Positions 13,257 through 13,442 of a DNA stretch of 13,442 nt are shown here, one piece after another (position 1 is the first letter of the stretch; every line of letters begins with the position of its first letter). Where the stretch lies: positions 1 through 13,442 of the forward strand of contig JAIOTF010000128.1 of the NCBI GenBank assembly GCA_021107195.1, written 5' to 3'. Source of the DNA: Anaerolineaceae bacterium (lineage in GTDB: Bacteria; Chloroflexota; Anaerolineae; Anaerolineales; Anaerolineaceae). Below the pieces are notes generated by a model. It saw only the letters and a program-made list of their open reading frames with translations. It was not told where the DNA came from and searched no databases. A program made the position numbers and the translations under genes.

Positions 13257-13442
13257 GCCTAACGCTTGCACCGCACTGCGTTTGGTGCAGTGCTGGTGAG
13301 GCGGGGGGTTCTGGGGGTTGAGCTTGCTCTCGCAGGCTCTCGCCAGCCGATGTTCTGGTTGGGTACAACCACCTGCGTCTCACAAACTTCCTCACCCGGA
13401 ATTGCAGGCGATTGGCTCTGTCTTCGGTTCAGTCCGAAGCTG
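13257..13442. repeat. Hairpin-rich, apparently non-coding segment, candidate interspersed repeat
   Basis: This segment interrupts the start of the membrane protein gene and runs to the window edge. It begins GCCTAAC, then forms a stem CACC-GCACTGC / GCAGTGC-t-GGTG (13269-13298, loop of 7). Further hairpins follow: GGTTG-ggta-CAACC near 13356-13370 and CTTCGG / CCGAAG (13422-13439). A near-tandem GCTCTCGC repeat lies around 13327-13345. Composition is strand-asymmetric and unlike the neighbouring genes, and no frame gives convincing protein. GCCTAAC fits the RYYYAAC consensus of integron attC sites, and GTTGAGC (13317-13323) fits GTTRRRY, but the two are not fully complementary. The right end is not in the window. 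Confidence 0.45.

Noticed and set aside
13257..13323. A confident integron attC site
   Set aside because: The boxes GCCTAAC and GTTGAGC match the loose consensus but are not complementary at two positions. The main palindrome is off-centre, and no integrase or cassette array is visible. It is kept only as a hint.
13159..13395. Minus-strand 78-codon ORF across the repeat (rich in Arg and Pro)
   Set aside because: It overlaps the membrane-protein frame and the hairpins, has no ribosome site, and has low-complexity content. It is a product of composition.
1..13442. CRISPR array, tRNA, rRNA, insertion sequence or phage genes
   Set aside because: No regularly spaced repeats, cloverleaf-like sequence, transposase or phage motifs were seen on either strand.

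Overview
The window looks like chromosomal DNA of a member of the Chloroflexota, most likely Anaerolineae-like. This is an inference from gene content and style: several lipoproteins with Thr/Pro-rich linkers, a GT-C glycosyltransferase of the DDxFITFRY type, an FHA protein, a ROK sugar kinase, and no rRNA, tRNA, phage or plasmid genes. It could not be tested against a database.

Left part (1-3700): a terminator-like hairpin, then a 5'-truncated and frameshifted relic of an FAD/NAD(P) oxidoreductase, a NADAR/YbiA-type N-glycosidase, a PAT-type GNAT acetyltransferase with a probably leaderless promoter, a VF530-type small DNA-binding protein, and a decayed partial second copy of the GNAT gene. 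A large polytopic GT-C glycosyltransferase lies on the opposite strand and converges on this group.

Centre (3900-8217), the most interesting part: one likely operon behind an extended -10 promoter. In order it encodes a small Cys-rich lipoprotein, a 41-residue single-pass microprotein, an MBOAT acyltransferase, a membrane-anchored SGNH-like protein, and a secreted SGNH/GDSL lipoprotein with GDC in place of GDS. The microprotein ends in WIYQGF, which fits the C-terminal acyl-shuttle hexapeptide of DltX (F-x-Y-x-x-F type). Its stop codon overlaps the MBOAT start (TGATG). Microprotein, MBOAT and SGNH protein together match DltX, DltB and DltD, but no DltA or DltC lies in the window. I infer an envelope-polymer or glycan acylation system with a different acyl donor.

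Right part (8218-13442): an FHA protein, an alanine-dehydrogenase/PNT-like oxidoreductase followed by a very strong terminator, a secreted alpha/beta-hydrolase lipoprotein, and a full-length ROK kinase gene broken by three in-frame stops without a frameshift. On the minus strand is a membrane protein whose 5' end runs into a hairpin-rich segment that looks like an interspersed repeat and continues to the window edge.

Gene decay is prominent: three clear pseudogenes, one probably truncated gene and one possible fragment sit among intact genes.
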